This document shows, in pieces, positions 1 through 6,391 of a stretch of 10,569 bases of DNA. A program made the position numbers and the translations under genes. The notes under the pieces are model-generated. The model had not been told where the DNA came from and ran no database searches. It was given only the letters and a program-made list of their open reading frames with translations. The DNA comes from Leptospiraceae bacterium. Lineage in GTDB: Bacteria; Spirochaetota; Leptospiria; Turneriellales; Turneriellaceae. Numbering within the stretch: the first letter of the stretch is position 1; every line of letters begins with the position of its first letter. The stretch spans positions 1 to 10,569 of the forward strand of contig JAEUSA010000265.1 of NCBI GenBank assembly GCA_016788945.1. The letters run 5' to 3'.

Positions 1-350
1 GGATCGCCGGCGGAATCGGCATCGCTCCCTTCGCGGGATATGCGGCCTGCCTTGCGCACTATCCACACGGCCGCGTGACGCTTTTTCACTTCTTTGAGCG
101 CGAAGAACAGAAGCTGCCGCTTAAGCCCTATGCGGGCGCGCCACCGAACGGTTTTGCTGAAGTGCCTCTGCTGACACAACCCCGCACATTGCCCGATCTT
201 CACGCCGTGCTGGCGGTGGCGGCAGAGAATCCGAAAGCACAGTTTATCGTATGCGGTCCGCCGCGATTTATGCGTTACATCCGCCATGCTCTCAACCGTG
301 CAGGTGTTGACGGCGCAAATATCGAAACCGAGGAGTTTCTACCATGGTAA
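1..350 (+). CDS. Ferredoxin-NADP+ reductase-like oxidoreductase, C-terminal NAD-binding part (5' end outside window)
   Basis: The reading frame is open from base 3, so the N-terminal part lies outside the window. What is visible is the nucleotide-binding half of the FNR superfamily. GGIGIAPF near the visible start matches the family GG(T/I)G(I)xP loop that contacts the pyridine nucleotide. VCGPPRFM (bases about 254-277) matches the CGPP motif, and the C-terminus EEFLPW follows the usual family ending with a conserved acidic/aromatic cluster. Such domains pass electrons between NAD(P)H and a flavin. The missing N-terminal part should hold the FAD domain, possibly with a membrane or ferredoxin domain. 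The last 7 nt overlap the next gene, a cytochrome b5-like protein, which suggests translational coupling and a shared redox role. Superfamily assignment is firm; the substrate is unknown. Confidence 0.8.
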   Translation, partial: IAGGIGIAPFAGYAACLAHYPHGRVTLFHFFEREEQKLPLKPYAGAPPNGFAEVPLLTQPRTLPDLHAVLAVAAENPKAQFIVCGPPRFMRYIRHALNRAGVDGANIETEEFLPW

Positions 351-646
351 GATTTTTTTTGCTCACTACACTGCTCGCGCTGCCGCTCGCGGCAAAAACA
401 ACCTACACCGCGGCTCAGGTTGCAAGCCACAAAACTGCAGCCAGCTGCTGGCTGATTATTGATGATGTGGTGTACGACGTTACGAAATACCTGAAGCGCC
501 ACGAAGATTTTGATTACGATATTACCCGCCACTGCGGCAGCGACGCGACAAAGCAGTGGCATAAAAAACCACAGACCGGTGAAGAACACTCGCGCAAGGC
601 CGAGCGATTGCTCGATCGTTACCGCATCGGCACGCTCGGCAAATAA
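344..646 (+). CDS. Secreted cytochrome b5-like heme-binding protein
   Basis: This 100-aa protein begins with a short hydrophobic signal sequence (residues about 3-17, ending ALPLAAK). One cytochrome b5-like domain follows. Recognisable parts are CWLIIDDVVYDVTKYL (35-50), GSDATKQW (65-72) and the closing segment EEHSRKAERLLDRYRIGTL (81-98). The expected axial heme ligands are His53, in the place of the HPGG histidine, and His82, in the place of the second ligand. The HPGG turn reads HEDF here and the ligand spacing is 29 residues, longer than in classical b5, so this is a divergent version. The start is well supported: GAGGAG (330-335) sits 8 nt before ATG. The 7-nt overlap with the upstream reductase suggests the two work as a pair. 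An export signal on the heme protein makes the route of electron transfer unclear. Confidence 0.8.
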   Translation: MVRFFLLTTLLALPLAAKTTYTAAQVASHKTAASCWLIIDDVVYDVTKYLKRHEDFDYDITRHCGSDATKQWHKKPQTGEEHSRKAERLLDRYRIGTLGK

Positions 647-701
647 CAGACAAATTAGTCTTTTTCTGTTTACAGATTCCCGCCCTCTTCCATCAAGCCT
701 C

Positions 702-1022
702 ATGGACACCACTATTGCCCGCAAGACGCTCGAAGACATGCGCAATCGACTCACTGCCCGCGTCGGCCGCATCGAAGCGCATATTCGCCGCGACGGCAAA
801 CCGCTCGACCAAGATAGCGAAGAGGCGCTTTCAGAACGTACCGACGACGCTGTTTTGGATGGTCTCGACGTGCAAGAGCGCAAAGAGTTACAAGATATCG
901 ACCACGCACTCAGCCGCATTGCTCAGGGGCAGTACCATGTGTGCAGCAAGTGCGGCAGCACAATCGGCGCAGAAAGACTTACGGCGCTACCTTACACCAC
1001 AGTCTGCGTCCATTGCGGATAG
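702..1022 (+). CDS. TraR/DksA-family zinc-finger protein
   Basis: This 106-aa protein has an N-terminal helical region (about 1-75) and a C4 zinc finger at its extreme C-terminus: Cys81, Cys84, Cys102 and Cys105, in CSKCGSTIGAERLTALPYTTVCVHCG-type context (described by positions because it is long). The stretch HALSRIAQGQYHVCSKCG is typical of the family. Acidic residues ERTDDA (45-50) lie where DksA-type proteins carry the acidic coiled-coil tip that enters the RNA polymerase secondary channel. By family knowledge it would bind RNA polymerase and modulate initiation, but it is shorter than DksA (about 150 aa) and closer in form to general TraR/DksA-like proteins. The ATG at 702 is chosen because the longer frame to the left overlaps the cytochrome gene and lacks family similarity. 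No Shine-Dalgarno sequence is visible upstream, which is odd. Confidence 0.85.
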   Translation: MDTTIARKTLEDMRNRLTARVGRIEAHIRRDGKPLDQDSEEALSERTDDAVLDGLDVQERKELQDIDHALSRIAQGQYHVCSKCGSTIGAERLTALPYTTVCVHCG

Positions 1023-1042
1023 ACCCCCGATAGCTTACGCTT

Positions 1043-1074
1043 GGCGGCGTGAAAGCAATTCGCGAATCGCCGCC
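1043..1074 (+). promoter_or_regulatory. Hairpin abutting a start codon
   Basis: GGCGGCG (1043-1049) and CGCCGCC (1068-1074) form a perfect 7-bp GC stem around an 18-nt loop that contains the near-palindrome GCAATTCGCGAATCGC (1055-1070). The 3' arm ends on the base before the ATG at 1075, and no Shine-Dalgarno sequence is present. It could limit translation of the exported protein or act as a weak 3'-end structure for the zinc-finger gene. There is no good T-run, only TTTT inside the next gene. Confidence 0.4.
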
Positions 1075-1467
1075 ATGAAATTTTCCGCTCCTGCCGTTGT
1101 ACTATTTTTCCTTTTGGCTCTGCCACTGGCAGCAAAAGACAAATACTGTTTTGAGAATGCCGGGCTCAAAAGCAAAGAAACCGTCCGCTTCAGCGTTGAG
1201 GCAAATCGCATTACCGGCGGCTCTTATACGAGTGCAGACTATGAGGACGAGACCAAGGTACGCGCCGTGAGATTTACCGGCACCAAAACGGGTACGGTAC
1301 TCACGATCAAATTCAAAGGCAAAGTACCTTATTCTGCGCCGAAAGGCAGTGACCCGATCATGTGGCGGCTCGACAAAAAAGGGCTATCGATTCCGATGCA
1401 TGGAAAAAACCACGAAACGGGCAAGTATTCTGACTATAACGCGCCGTTTGAAAAGTGCCAGCCCTGA
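1075..1467 (+). CDS. Small exported protein of unknown function
   Basis: This 130-aa protein has a clear signal peptide (residues 1-20: positively charged start, hydrophobic core, LALPLAAK at 14-21). No lipobox is seen: the first cysteine is Cys25, after the likely cleavage site and not in an L-x-x-C setting. The mature part holds only two cysteines, Cys25 and Cys128, at its two ends, so a disulfide tying the termini is plausible. The body alternates short polar and hydrophobic segments (for example TKVRAVRFTGTKTGTVLTIKFKG), which suggests a small beta-rich domain. I do not recognise the family. The signal peptide ending LALPLAAK is the same as that of the cytochrome b5-like protein two genes upstream. 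Its stop codon lies inside the hairpin shared with flbB. Confidence 0.7.
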   Translation: MKFSAPAVVLFFLLALPLAAKDKYCFENAGLKSKETVRFSVEANRITGGSYTSADYEDETKVRAVRFTGTKTGTVLTIKFKGKVPYSAPKGSDPIMWRLDKKGLSIPMHGKNHETGKYSDYNAPFEKCQP

Positions 1468-1480
1468 ATCGCTCAGGGCT
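1460..1480. terminator. Bidirectional hairpin between convergent genes
   Basis: AGCCCTGA (1460-1467), loop ATCGC and TCAGGGCT (1473-1480) form a perfect 8-bp stem. The left arm contains the TGA of the plus-strand exported-protein gene and the right arm contains the complement of the flbB TGA. Only 5 bp separate the two stops. No T-run follows on either strand, so this may be a Rho-dependent or processing-type 3' end rather than a classical intrinsic terminator. Confidence 0.5.
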
Positions 1481-2108
1481 TATCGGCTTCGTCTTCTTCT
1501 TCGGCAGCATCGGCACGCGTGAGTGCCGGCAACATCATCTTGCGCGTGATCTCGGCGCGGCGATCGGGCTGAAACAACGTTAACAGATAAGGCACGATAG
1601 ACGCCGTACCTTCGGTTTCCGCATCTTTATCCATCTGGCGCATCACATCGATGATGTCGAAGTCACGCCAGCTCTGCATCATCTCCTGCGCCTTCTGCGG
1701 CGGCATGTTGCGCACTTTTTCGGCAAGGTCTTTCACCTTTTTCTGGCGATCTTCCCATTCTTTTTGCGCAACAGAGAACTTTTCTTTCTCGGCCCGCAGC
1801 GCCTTACGCATTTCTTCTAACTCGCGTTTCTGGTCTTCGCTGCCCGTTTCACGACCTTTGATCTCCGCCTCACGTTTGGCAAGCATCTCTTCGCGTTCGA
1901 TCAGTTTTTGTTCCCACTTCTGAAACTCGACCTTTTCCACTTCCGTAGGATAATCTTTATCTTCAATGCGCAGCGGATTCTTCGGCGCCAAAAAGGGCAG
2001 AATATCTGCCGCGCGCACGATACCCGTCGCATCGAGCGCGTAGAAAATACCCCCTGAAAATATCAGAATCAACAACAGAAGAAAGAGTATAAATCGTTTC
2101 TGGTTCAT
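1473..2108 (-). CDS. flbB: FlbB, periplasmic flagellar collar protein
   Basis: This 211-aa protein has an N-terminal membrane anchor or uncleaved signal (residues about 5-24). A long, highly charged coiled coil follows (about 55-135, rich in E, K and R). The C-terminal helical domain (about 135-190, starting NMPPQKAQEMM) resembles the MgtE N-terminal fold. This architecture and the place after fliJ match spirochaete FlbB (Borrelia BB0286), known as the base of the periplasmic collar around the motor, where it supports collar assembly and stator interaction. The start overlaps the preceding small gene by ATGA, and GGGAG (2115-2119) sits 6 nt upstream. The tail is very acidic (AEEEDEADKP). Unlike the Borrelia and Treponema arrangement, no fliK, flgD or flgE gene follows; the operon stops here. 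Confidence 0.85.
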   Translation of the reverse strand: MNQKRFILFLLLLILIFSGGIFYALDATGIVRAADILPFLAPKNPLRIEDKDYPTEVEKVEFQKWEQKLIEREEMLAKREAEIKGRETGSEDQKRELEEMRKALRAEKEKFSVAQKEWEDRQKKVKDLAEKVRNMPPQKAQEMMQSWRDFDIIDVMRQMDKDAETEGTASIVPYLLTLFQPDRRAEITRKMMLPALTRADAAEEEDEADKP

Positions 2109-2299
2109 TTTCTGCTCCCGTCATTGGCCCCCAGCCCCTGCACGATCTGGCGGCTGCGCATGACACACATACCCATATCATCGATATTGCGCACGAGACA
2201 GGTAATATTTTTTTTGAGCAGCCGAAGGTTCTGCCAAACGTCGTGCGCCTGATAACGAATACGGTTAAAGACCTTTTTTACTTTTACGGGGTAGTTCAT
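2105..2299 (-). CDS. 64-aa basic protein coupled between fliJ and flbB
   Basis: This small protein is strongly basic (KVKKVFNRIR at 6-15, LRLLKK at 25-30) and has two cysteines (Cys34, Cys45). It has no signal peptide, membrane segment or known motif, and I do not recognise it. Three observations support it as a real gene. Its ATG overlaps the fliJ stop as ATGA, and its own stop overlaps the flbB start as ATGA. A good Shine-Dalgarno sequence, AGAGGA, sits 6 nt before the ATG (2306-2311). It fills the whole space between the two genes. A role in flagellar assembly or export is inferred from position only. A chance ORF that keeps both couplings is possible but unlikely. Confidence 0.65.
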   Translation of the reverse strand: MNYPVKVKKVFNRIRYQAHDVWQNLRLLKKNITCLVRNIDDMGMCVMRSRQIVQGLGANDGSRK

Positions 2300-2775
2300 A
2301 CGGTTTCCTCTGCTTTTTTGTCGTCGATATAGCCGAACCTGCTGCTGCGCGCCTGATTGAATTCGTCCATCATGGCAATTTCTTCTTTTTCCATCTGCAG
2401 CCGGTGCTCTGCATGCCTCTTCTCTTTTAATACTTCAATAACACGCCGTTCTTTCCGCGCGGCATTGTACGCCTGGCGTTTTTCCGCGACTTCGGGTTCC
2501 AAAGCCGCGATATGCCGAGTCGCCGTGTCTTTACGCGAGCGCAAAGCCCCGAGATATTCGTACATGTCGCGCAACTGTTGAATCGGCACTGCGCGGCCGA
2601 CGAACTGCTCACGCTGCGCATTCAGCATTGTGTTGTATTGCCCGTCAAATGCCTGCTGCTGTTCACGGTAAACGTTCACTTTCTGCATCACCTGTGCCAG
2701 TTCGCCGAGACGCGCCTGTTCTTTGACGCGCTTGACTTTGAGGTAGGTTTCGAGCTGAAATTTGAACTTTTTCAT
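2296..2775 (-). CDS. fliJ: FliJ, flagellar export chaperone/stalk
   Basis: This 159-aa protein starts MKKFKFQLETYLKVK, the usual FliJ opening (F-x-F-x-L-x-x-x-L). It is otherwise an almost unbroken charged alpha-helical coiled coil without prolines, apart from P64 and P94. FliJ forms an antiparallel coiled coil that sits in the FliI hexamer like the gamma subunit of F1-ATPase, links it to FlhA, and helps load chaperone-substrate complexes. The family is weakly conserved in sequence, so length (about 150), helicity and position after fliI carry the assignment. The gap to fliI is 8 nt. The nearest Shine-Dalgarno-like run, GGGGAG inside the fliI end, is about 13 nt from the ATG, so coupling to fliI translation may be needed. 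Confidence 0.85.
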   Translation of the reverse strand: MKKFKFQLETYLKVKRVKEQARLGELAQVMQKVNVYREQQQAFDGQYNTMLNAQREQFVGRAVPIQQLRDMYEYLGALRSRKDTATRHIAALEPEVAEKRQAYNAARKERRVIEVLKEKRHAEHRLQMEKEEIAMMDEFNQARSSRFGYIDDKKAEETV

Positions 2776-2783
2776 GCGCTAAA

Positions 2784-4196
2784 CTACGCTCCCCTTCTCT
2801 GCACTGCCGTTGGCCGCGCACGGACGGCAGACATCACCTCACGCAGCTGCCTGCGTGTTTCTTCGAAAGCCACCTGCTCGTCGGGTGATTGGCGCAAAAA
2901 CCGTTTCATCGGCTCCCGCAGCAATATCGCATTATCGATCACCTGATCTGAACCGCGCGCGTAAGCACCCAAATTGATTGTTTCTTCGTTTTCTTTGAAC
3001 GCCGTATAGATCTCGCGAAAATCCTGTGCGAGCTTCAAATGATCTTTCTCAATGACATTCGGCATCGTCCGGCTGATCGATTCGGCGATATCAATCGCAG
3101 GATACTGATTCTGCGAGTTCAAACGGCGCGAAAGAACAATGTGGCCGTCGAGTACGCCGCGTGCCGTATCGGCGATCGGTTCATTCATGTCGTCACCTTC
3201 GACGAGCACGGTATAAATACCCGTGATCGAACCTTTTTCGCTGGTGCCCGCGCGCTCCATCAAGCCCGGTATGAGCGAAAATACCGACGGCGGATAGCCG
3301 CGCGTGGTTGCGGGTTCGCCGCGGGAAAGACCGATTTCACGCTGCGCGTGCGCGAGACGGGTCACCGAATCCATCATCAGCAGCACATTCTTGCCCTGGT
3401 CGCGGAAGTATTCTGCAATCGTCGTCGCGAGGTAACCCGCGCGCACGCGATTCATCGGCGATTCCGAGGCGACCGAAGCGACTACCACAGATTTCTTGCG
3501 CCCACTCTCACCAAGCTGTTCCTGAATAAATTCGGAGACCTCACGCCCGCGCTCGCCGATCAGCGCGATCACGTTGACATCCGCAGTGGAATATTTTGCA
3601 ATCATGCCGAGCAGCGTTGACTTGCCCACGCCCGAACCGGAAAAAATACCGATGCGCTGTCCCTGACCGAGCGTCAGCATTGCATCGATCGCCTTGACAC
3701 CCGTCGCCATCGGCGTGCGTATCAGCGGTCGTGACAGTGGCTGCGGTGGTTCGCCATATAGTCCGCGGCTTTCGCCTTCGACCAGCATACCGCGATTGTC
3801 GATCGGCCTGCCCATGCCATCGATCACGCGGCCGAGCACTTCGTGCGTCAGGGAGACCGCGGGCATATTGCCGGTAGAAACCACGCGATTACCCGCTGAA
3901 ACGCCGACAACTTTCTCGAGCGGCGCGAGTATCACAATACTCTCGCGAAAACCGACAACTTCGGCAAGAATGTAATTTTCTTCAGACCTCTTGCCGTTCG
4001 GTGAAAATCTTTCAATGGTGGAGTTCACCTCGATATGACAAAGTTCTCCCAAACGCACTTCGGGACCTTTAGATAAAACAACGTTGCCCTGAATTTCGAG
4101 CACCGACCCCAACGAACGGATCGTGTCGGTTTTCCGTATTATGTCTCTATATTTATCGAGGAGCCGGACTTCTTTGCTGACGTTTCTGGCAATCAT
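2784..4196 (-). CDS. fliI: FliI, flagellar type III export ATPase
   Basis: This 470-aa protein has the full layout of FliI/F1-beta ATPases. An N-terminal beta-barrel domain covers about 25-110. The nucleotide-binding core has the P-loop SGSGVGKS (186-193, Lys192), the catalytic-glutamate segment GERGREV (214-220, Glu215), the Walker B strand LLMMD (272-276), and the family signature SRGEPATTRGYPPSVFS (about 291-307). A C-terminal helical domain completes it. It hydrolyses ATP to unfold and release export substrates at the gate of the flagellar export apparatus, as a hexamer with FliH and FliJ. Ser186 stands where many FliI proteins have Ala or Gly at the P-loop start, a mild variation. The start is backed by AAAGGA, which overlaps the fliH TAA, 12 nt apart. 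No sign of damage. Confidence 0.97.
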   Translation of the reverse strand: MIARNVSKEVRLLDKYRDIIRKTDTIRSLGSVLEIQGNVVLSKGPEVRLGELCHIEVNSTIERFSPNGKRSEENYILAEVVGFRESIVILAPLEKVVGVSAGNRVVSTGNMPAVSLTHEVLGRVIDGMGRPIDNRGMLVEGESRGLYGEPPQPLSRPLIRTPMATGVKAIDAMLTLGQGQRIGIFSGSGVGKSTLLGMIAKYSTADVNVIALIGERGREVSEFIQEQLGESGRKKSVVVASVASESPMNRVRAGYLATTIAEYFRDQGKNVLLMMDSVTRLAHAQREIGLSRGEPATTRGYPPSVFSLIPGLMERAGTSEKGSITGIYTVLVEGDDMNEPIADTARGVLDGHIVLSRRLNSQNQYPAIDIAESISRTMPNVIEKDHLKLAQDFREIYTAFKENEETINLGAYARGSDQVIDNAILLREPMKRFLRQSPDEQVAFEETRRQLREVMSAVRARPTAVQRRGA

Positions 4197-4208
4197 CTGT
4201 CTGGTCCT

Positions 4209-5132
4209 TTACATTGGCTTCGCGTCGCGAATAGCCTGTTCGATTTCTTTAAGCTGCGTTGAAATGCGCGCGTCGATTGCACCGACGTCGGTTTCGATGA
4301 TCACGCCACCACGGTCGACGCGTGAATCTTCGTAGATGTTCACCTTGCGCAATGATTCCATCATCTTCACGATTTCATCTTTATGCGCCGTTGTGAGTTC
4401 AAGGTCTGCAAAGTTAACACGGATATCAATGCGGTCACGCTCTTTAATACGAGCCAAACCTTCACGGATATTGTTGAGGACAACCTCTTTACGTTCGATA
4501 ATTTCATCTTTGATCACTTTGCGCGCAATCATCAGAATCATCTCGACCATCAATTTTTCCGATTCTTTGATAATCTGTTCGCGCACGTCGATCGCATTGC
4601 CTAAAATCGTACCGAGCCGGTCGATCAGGCGACGGACCTCGCCCATACCTTCTTTATAACCTTGTTCGCGACCCGCGTTATAACCTTTCTGGTAAGCCTC
4701 GTGATTGATATCCTGAACGCGCAGCTCGGCCTCTTTGACCATGCGCTCGACTTCAAGCTTTGCGCGCTCAATAATCTGGCTTGATTGCAGCCGTGCCGAT
4801 TCTTCTTCTTTGCGCGCCTTTTCTTTGGCGTCTTGAATCAGGCGAAAAGCTTCAGCCTTACCCTCTTCGGTAATGCGCTGCGATTCTTTCTCCGCCTCTT
4901 TCTGGCGGATTTTTATCTCTTGCTCGGTTTCTTCGCGGTAGCGCTGCAGTTCGGCTTCGATCTCTTCAATCGACGGGCCTGTATACTGCTCGACAATATT
5001 GCCTTCGGCATCGAGTTCAAATTCCGCAAGCTCATCAAGCTGCTGAAATTTCTTGTAGCGGTCTGGTAATTCGAGAACGATAGCAGAGTTCTGCTTCGAA
5101 ATCTCGTTATTATTGAAGACCAGACGTGACAT
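4209..5132 (-). CDS. fliH: FliH, export ATPase regulator/peripheral stalk
   Basis: This 307-aa protein has a poorly conserved N-terminus (1-55), a long charged coiled coil (about 55-148), a glycine-repeat segment and a C-terminal FliH/V-ATPase E-like domain (about 165-300, with LMVEMILMIARKVIKDEI and later DRGGVIIETDVGAIDARI). The repeat is an uninterrupted GxxxGxxxGxxxG at Gly150, Gly154, Gly158 and Gly162, a hallmark of FliH proteins. FliH dimers bind FliI, hold its ATPase in check and tether it to the C-ring. The start follows the 239-nt structured gap after fliG. No strong Shine-Dalgarno sequence lies at normal distance; AAGGGAG is about 20 nt upstream with a small hairpin-forming AGCGGGCCGCT (plus-strand reading, 5144-5154) between. 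The stop overlaps the fliI ribosome binding site. Confidence 0.93.
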   Translation of the reverse strand: MSRLVFNNNEISKQNSAIVLELPDRYKKFQQLDELAEFELDAEGNIVEQYTGPSIEEIEAELQRYREETEQEIKIRQKEAEKESQRITEEGKAEAFRLIQDAKEKARKEEESARLQSSQIIERAKLEVERMVKEAELRVQDINHEAYQKGYNAGREQGYKEGMGEVRRLIDRLGTILGNAIDVREQIIKESEKLMVEMILMIARKVIKDEIIERKEVVLNNIREGLARIKERDRIDIRVNFADLELTTAHKDEIVKMMESLRKVNIYEDSRVDRGGVIIETDVGAIDARISTQLKEIEQAIRDAKPM

Positions 5133-5245
5133 AATAACTGCTTAGCGGGCCGCTCCCTTAAGTAGGATTGATCCCCGTACTGTTTTCAGTATCGGTGAAT
5201 GCAGGGTTGTACTGAAGGATTTGCCCTGTTGGCAGCTCCACCGCT

Positions 5246-5333
5246 GAAAATTTGAAAACGCTGATGTTTGCTCCGCAAACACTACGCGGCCCAAGCGTTT
5301 GCCATGGCAAACGCTTGGGGTTTTCAAGTTTTC
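5246..5333. repeat. Palindromic three-way-junction element in the fliG-fliH gap
   Basis: The 239-nt gap 5133-5371 is mostly made of inverted repeats. The outer arms GAAAATTTGAAAAC (5246-5259) and GTTTTCAAGTTTTC (5320-5333) pair over 14 positions with one G-U in plus-strand RNA (an A-C mismatch in the operon mRNA). Inside are TGTTTGC-TCC-GCAAACA (5265-5281) and a perfect 30-nt palindrome, 5290-5319, centred on CCATGG. The second stacks directly on the outer stem. A smaller TACTG-TTTT-CAGTA hairpin lies at 5178-5191. On the plus strand the palindrome is followed by GGTTTTCAAGTTTTC, which looks like a weak terminator. This could be a mobile or REP-like repeat, an mRNA processing site, or a regulatory structure controlling FliH relative to FliG. 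A 76-codon frame crosses it (5142-5372) but looks like a by-product. Confidence 0.65.
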
Positions 5334-5371
5334 TTTCGCCCGTCCGGGCCGAAACCGCGGATTCGCTGCCA

Positions 5372-6388
5372 TTACTGTACCAACTCGTCCTCGCCGGCGC
5401 GTGCAACCACGATTTCGCCGTCTTCTTCAAGCTTACGAATGATGTTCACGATCTTTTGCTGCGCCTCTTCGACATCTTTGAGGCGAATCGGACCCATGAA
5501 CTCCATATCTTCACGCAGAAGCGCGGCAGCACGCTTTGACATGTTGCGGAAGATTTTTTCCTGCACCTCGGTATCGACGGCCTTCAAGGCTTTCGCGAGA
5601 TCTTGGTTGTCGAGTTCGCGCAGAACCTTTTGAATCGCCTTGTCGTCGAGCAGTACGATATCTTCGAACACGAACATCTTTTTCTTAATCTCTTCGGCAA
5701 GTTCGGGATCTTCTTCTTCGAGAGCCTCGATGATCGATTTTTCCGTCGAACGGTCGACGTTATTCAAAACCTCGACCACCACGTCGATACCGCCGGCCAT
5801 CGTATAGTCTTCGTTCGAGAGCGTGGAGAGTTTACGCTCGAGAACGCGCTCGACCTCACGCAAAACCTCGGGAGAGGTACGGTCCATTTTGGCAATGCGC
5901 CGCGCAACATCGGCCTGAATCTGGTGCGGTAGCGAGCTCATGATGAGAGCAGACTTGGGTGCATCGAGGTACGAGAGAATCAGCGCGATTGTCTGTGGGT
6001 GCTCGTTTTGAATGAAGTTCAACAGCTGCGCAGGATCTTGCCGCCGTACGAAGTCAAACGGGCGAACCTGCAGCGACGAGGTCAGACGGTTGACGATGTC
6101 GATCGCCTTCTGCGTACCGAGCGCTTTTTCGAGAATCGCTCTCGCCTGGTCGATACCACCGCGCGAGATGAATTCCTGAGCCATCATCAGCTCTTGGAAT
6201 TCTTGCAGTACCTTTTCTTTGTCTTCAGGGCGAATCTTGTCGAGACGCGCGATCTCGTACGTCAGCGTATCAACCTCGGCCTCAGACAGCCGCTTCATGA
6301 TGTCTGAAGCGACGTCGGGGCCGACGGTCAGCAGGAATATCGCGGCCTTCTGTTTGCCGCTATATTCGGTTTTTGCCGCGGTACTCAT
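5372..6388 (-). CDS. fliG: FliG, flagellar motor switch/rotor protein
   Basis: This 338-aa protein has all three FliG domains. FliG-N (about 10-100) binds the FliF tail. FliG-M carries the EHPQ motif (129-132) that contacts FliM. FliG-C includes MFVFEDI (238-244) and the torque helix region RNMSKRAAALLREDMEFMGP (281-300). The charged residues used for stator contact are kept (Arg in NMSKR, Glu293-Asp294, and the upstream ALK lysine). It forms the upper C-ring, converts stator motion to torque and sets rotation direction. GGAGGA lies 7 nt before ATG and the fliF stop lies in that spacer, only 3 nt away. Many spirochaetes carry two fliG genes; this copy, in the fliF-fliH cluster with intact torque residues, looks like the motor-active one (inference). 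Confidence 0.97.
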   Translation of the reverse strand: MSTAAKTEYSGKQKAAIFLLTVGPDVASDIMKRLSEAEVDTLTYEIARLDKIRPEDKEKVLQEFQELMMAQEFISRGGIDQARAILEKALGTQKAIDIVNRLTSSLQVRPFDFVRRQDPAQLLNFIQNEHPQTIALILSYLDAPKSALIMSSLPHQIQADVARRIAKMDRTSPEVLREVERVLERKLSTLSNEDYTMAGGIDVVVEVLNNVDRSTEKSIIEALEEEDPELAEEIKKKMFVFEDIVLLDDKAIQKVLRELDNQDLAKALKAVDTEVQEKIFRNMSKRAAALLREDMEFMGPIRLKDVEEAQQKIVNIIRKLEEDGEIVVARAGEDELVQ

Positions 6389-6391
6389 ATA

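Noticed and set aside
510..701. N-terminal extension of the zinc-finger protein into the cytochrome b5-like gene
   Set aside because: The extension is the out-of-frame reading of the cytochrome gene and lacks TraR/DksA-family similarity; the ATG at 702 gives a complete family protein.
275..919. Long minus-strand frame of 214 codons opposite the cytochrome and zinc-finger genes
   Set aside because: It is antisense to two well-supported genes, and its translation (Ser/Arg-rich) matches no family.
3039..3620. Long plus-strand frame of 193 codons opposite fliI
   Set aside because: It is antisense to highly conserved ATPase motifs and its translation is rich in Arg and His without any domain pattern, as expected for a shadow frame.
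5290..5333. Intrinsic terminator for the flagellar operon
   Set aside because: The T-rich stretch follows the palindrome only on the plus strand. On the operon strand the hairpin is followed by GC-rich sequence, so it should not terminate fliG transcripts in the classical way.
5142..5372. 76-codon minus-strand frame that overlaps the fliG stop as TAATG and ends just before fliH
   Set aside because: It fits the operon spacing, but its codons run straight through the palindromes, the product has no family-like pattern, and no Shine-Dalgarno sequence is close. It is best explained as an open frame across a structured element, though not fully excluded.
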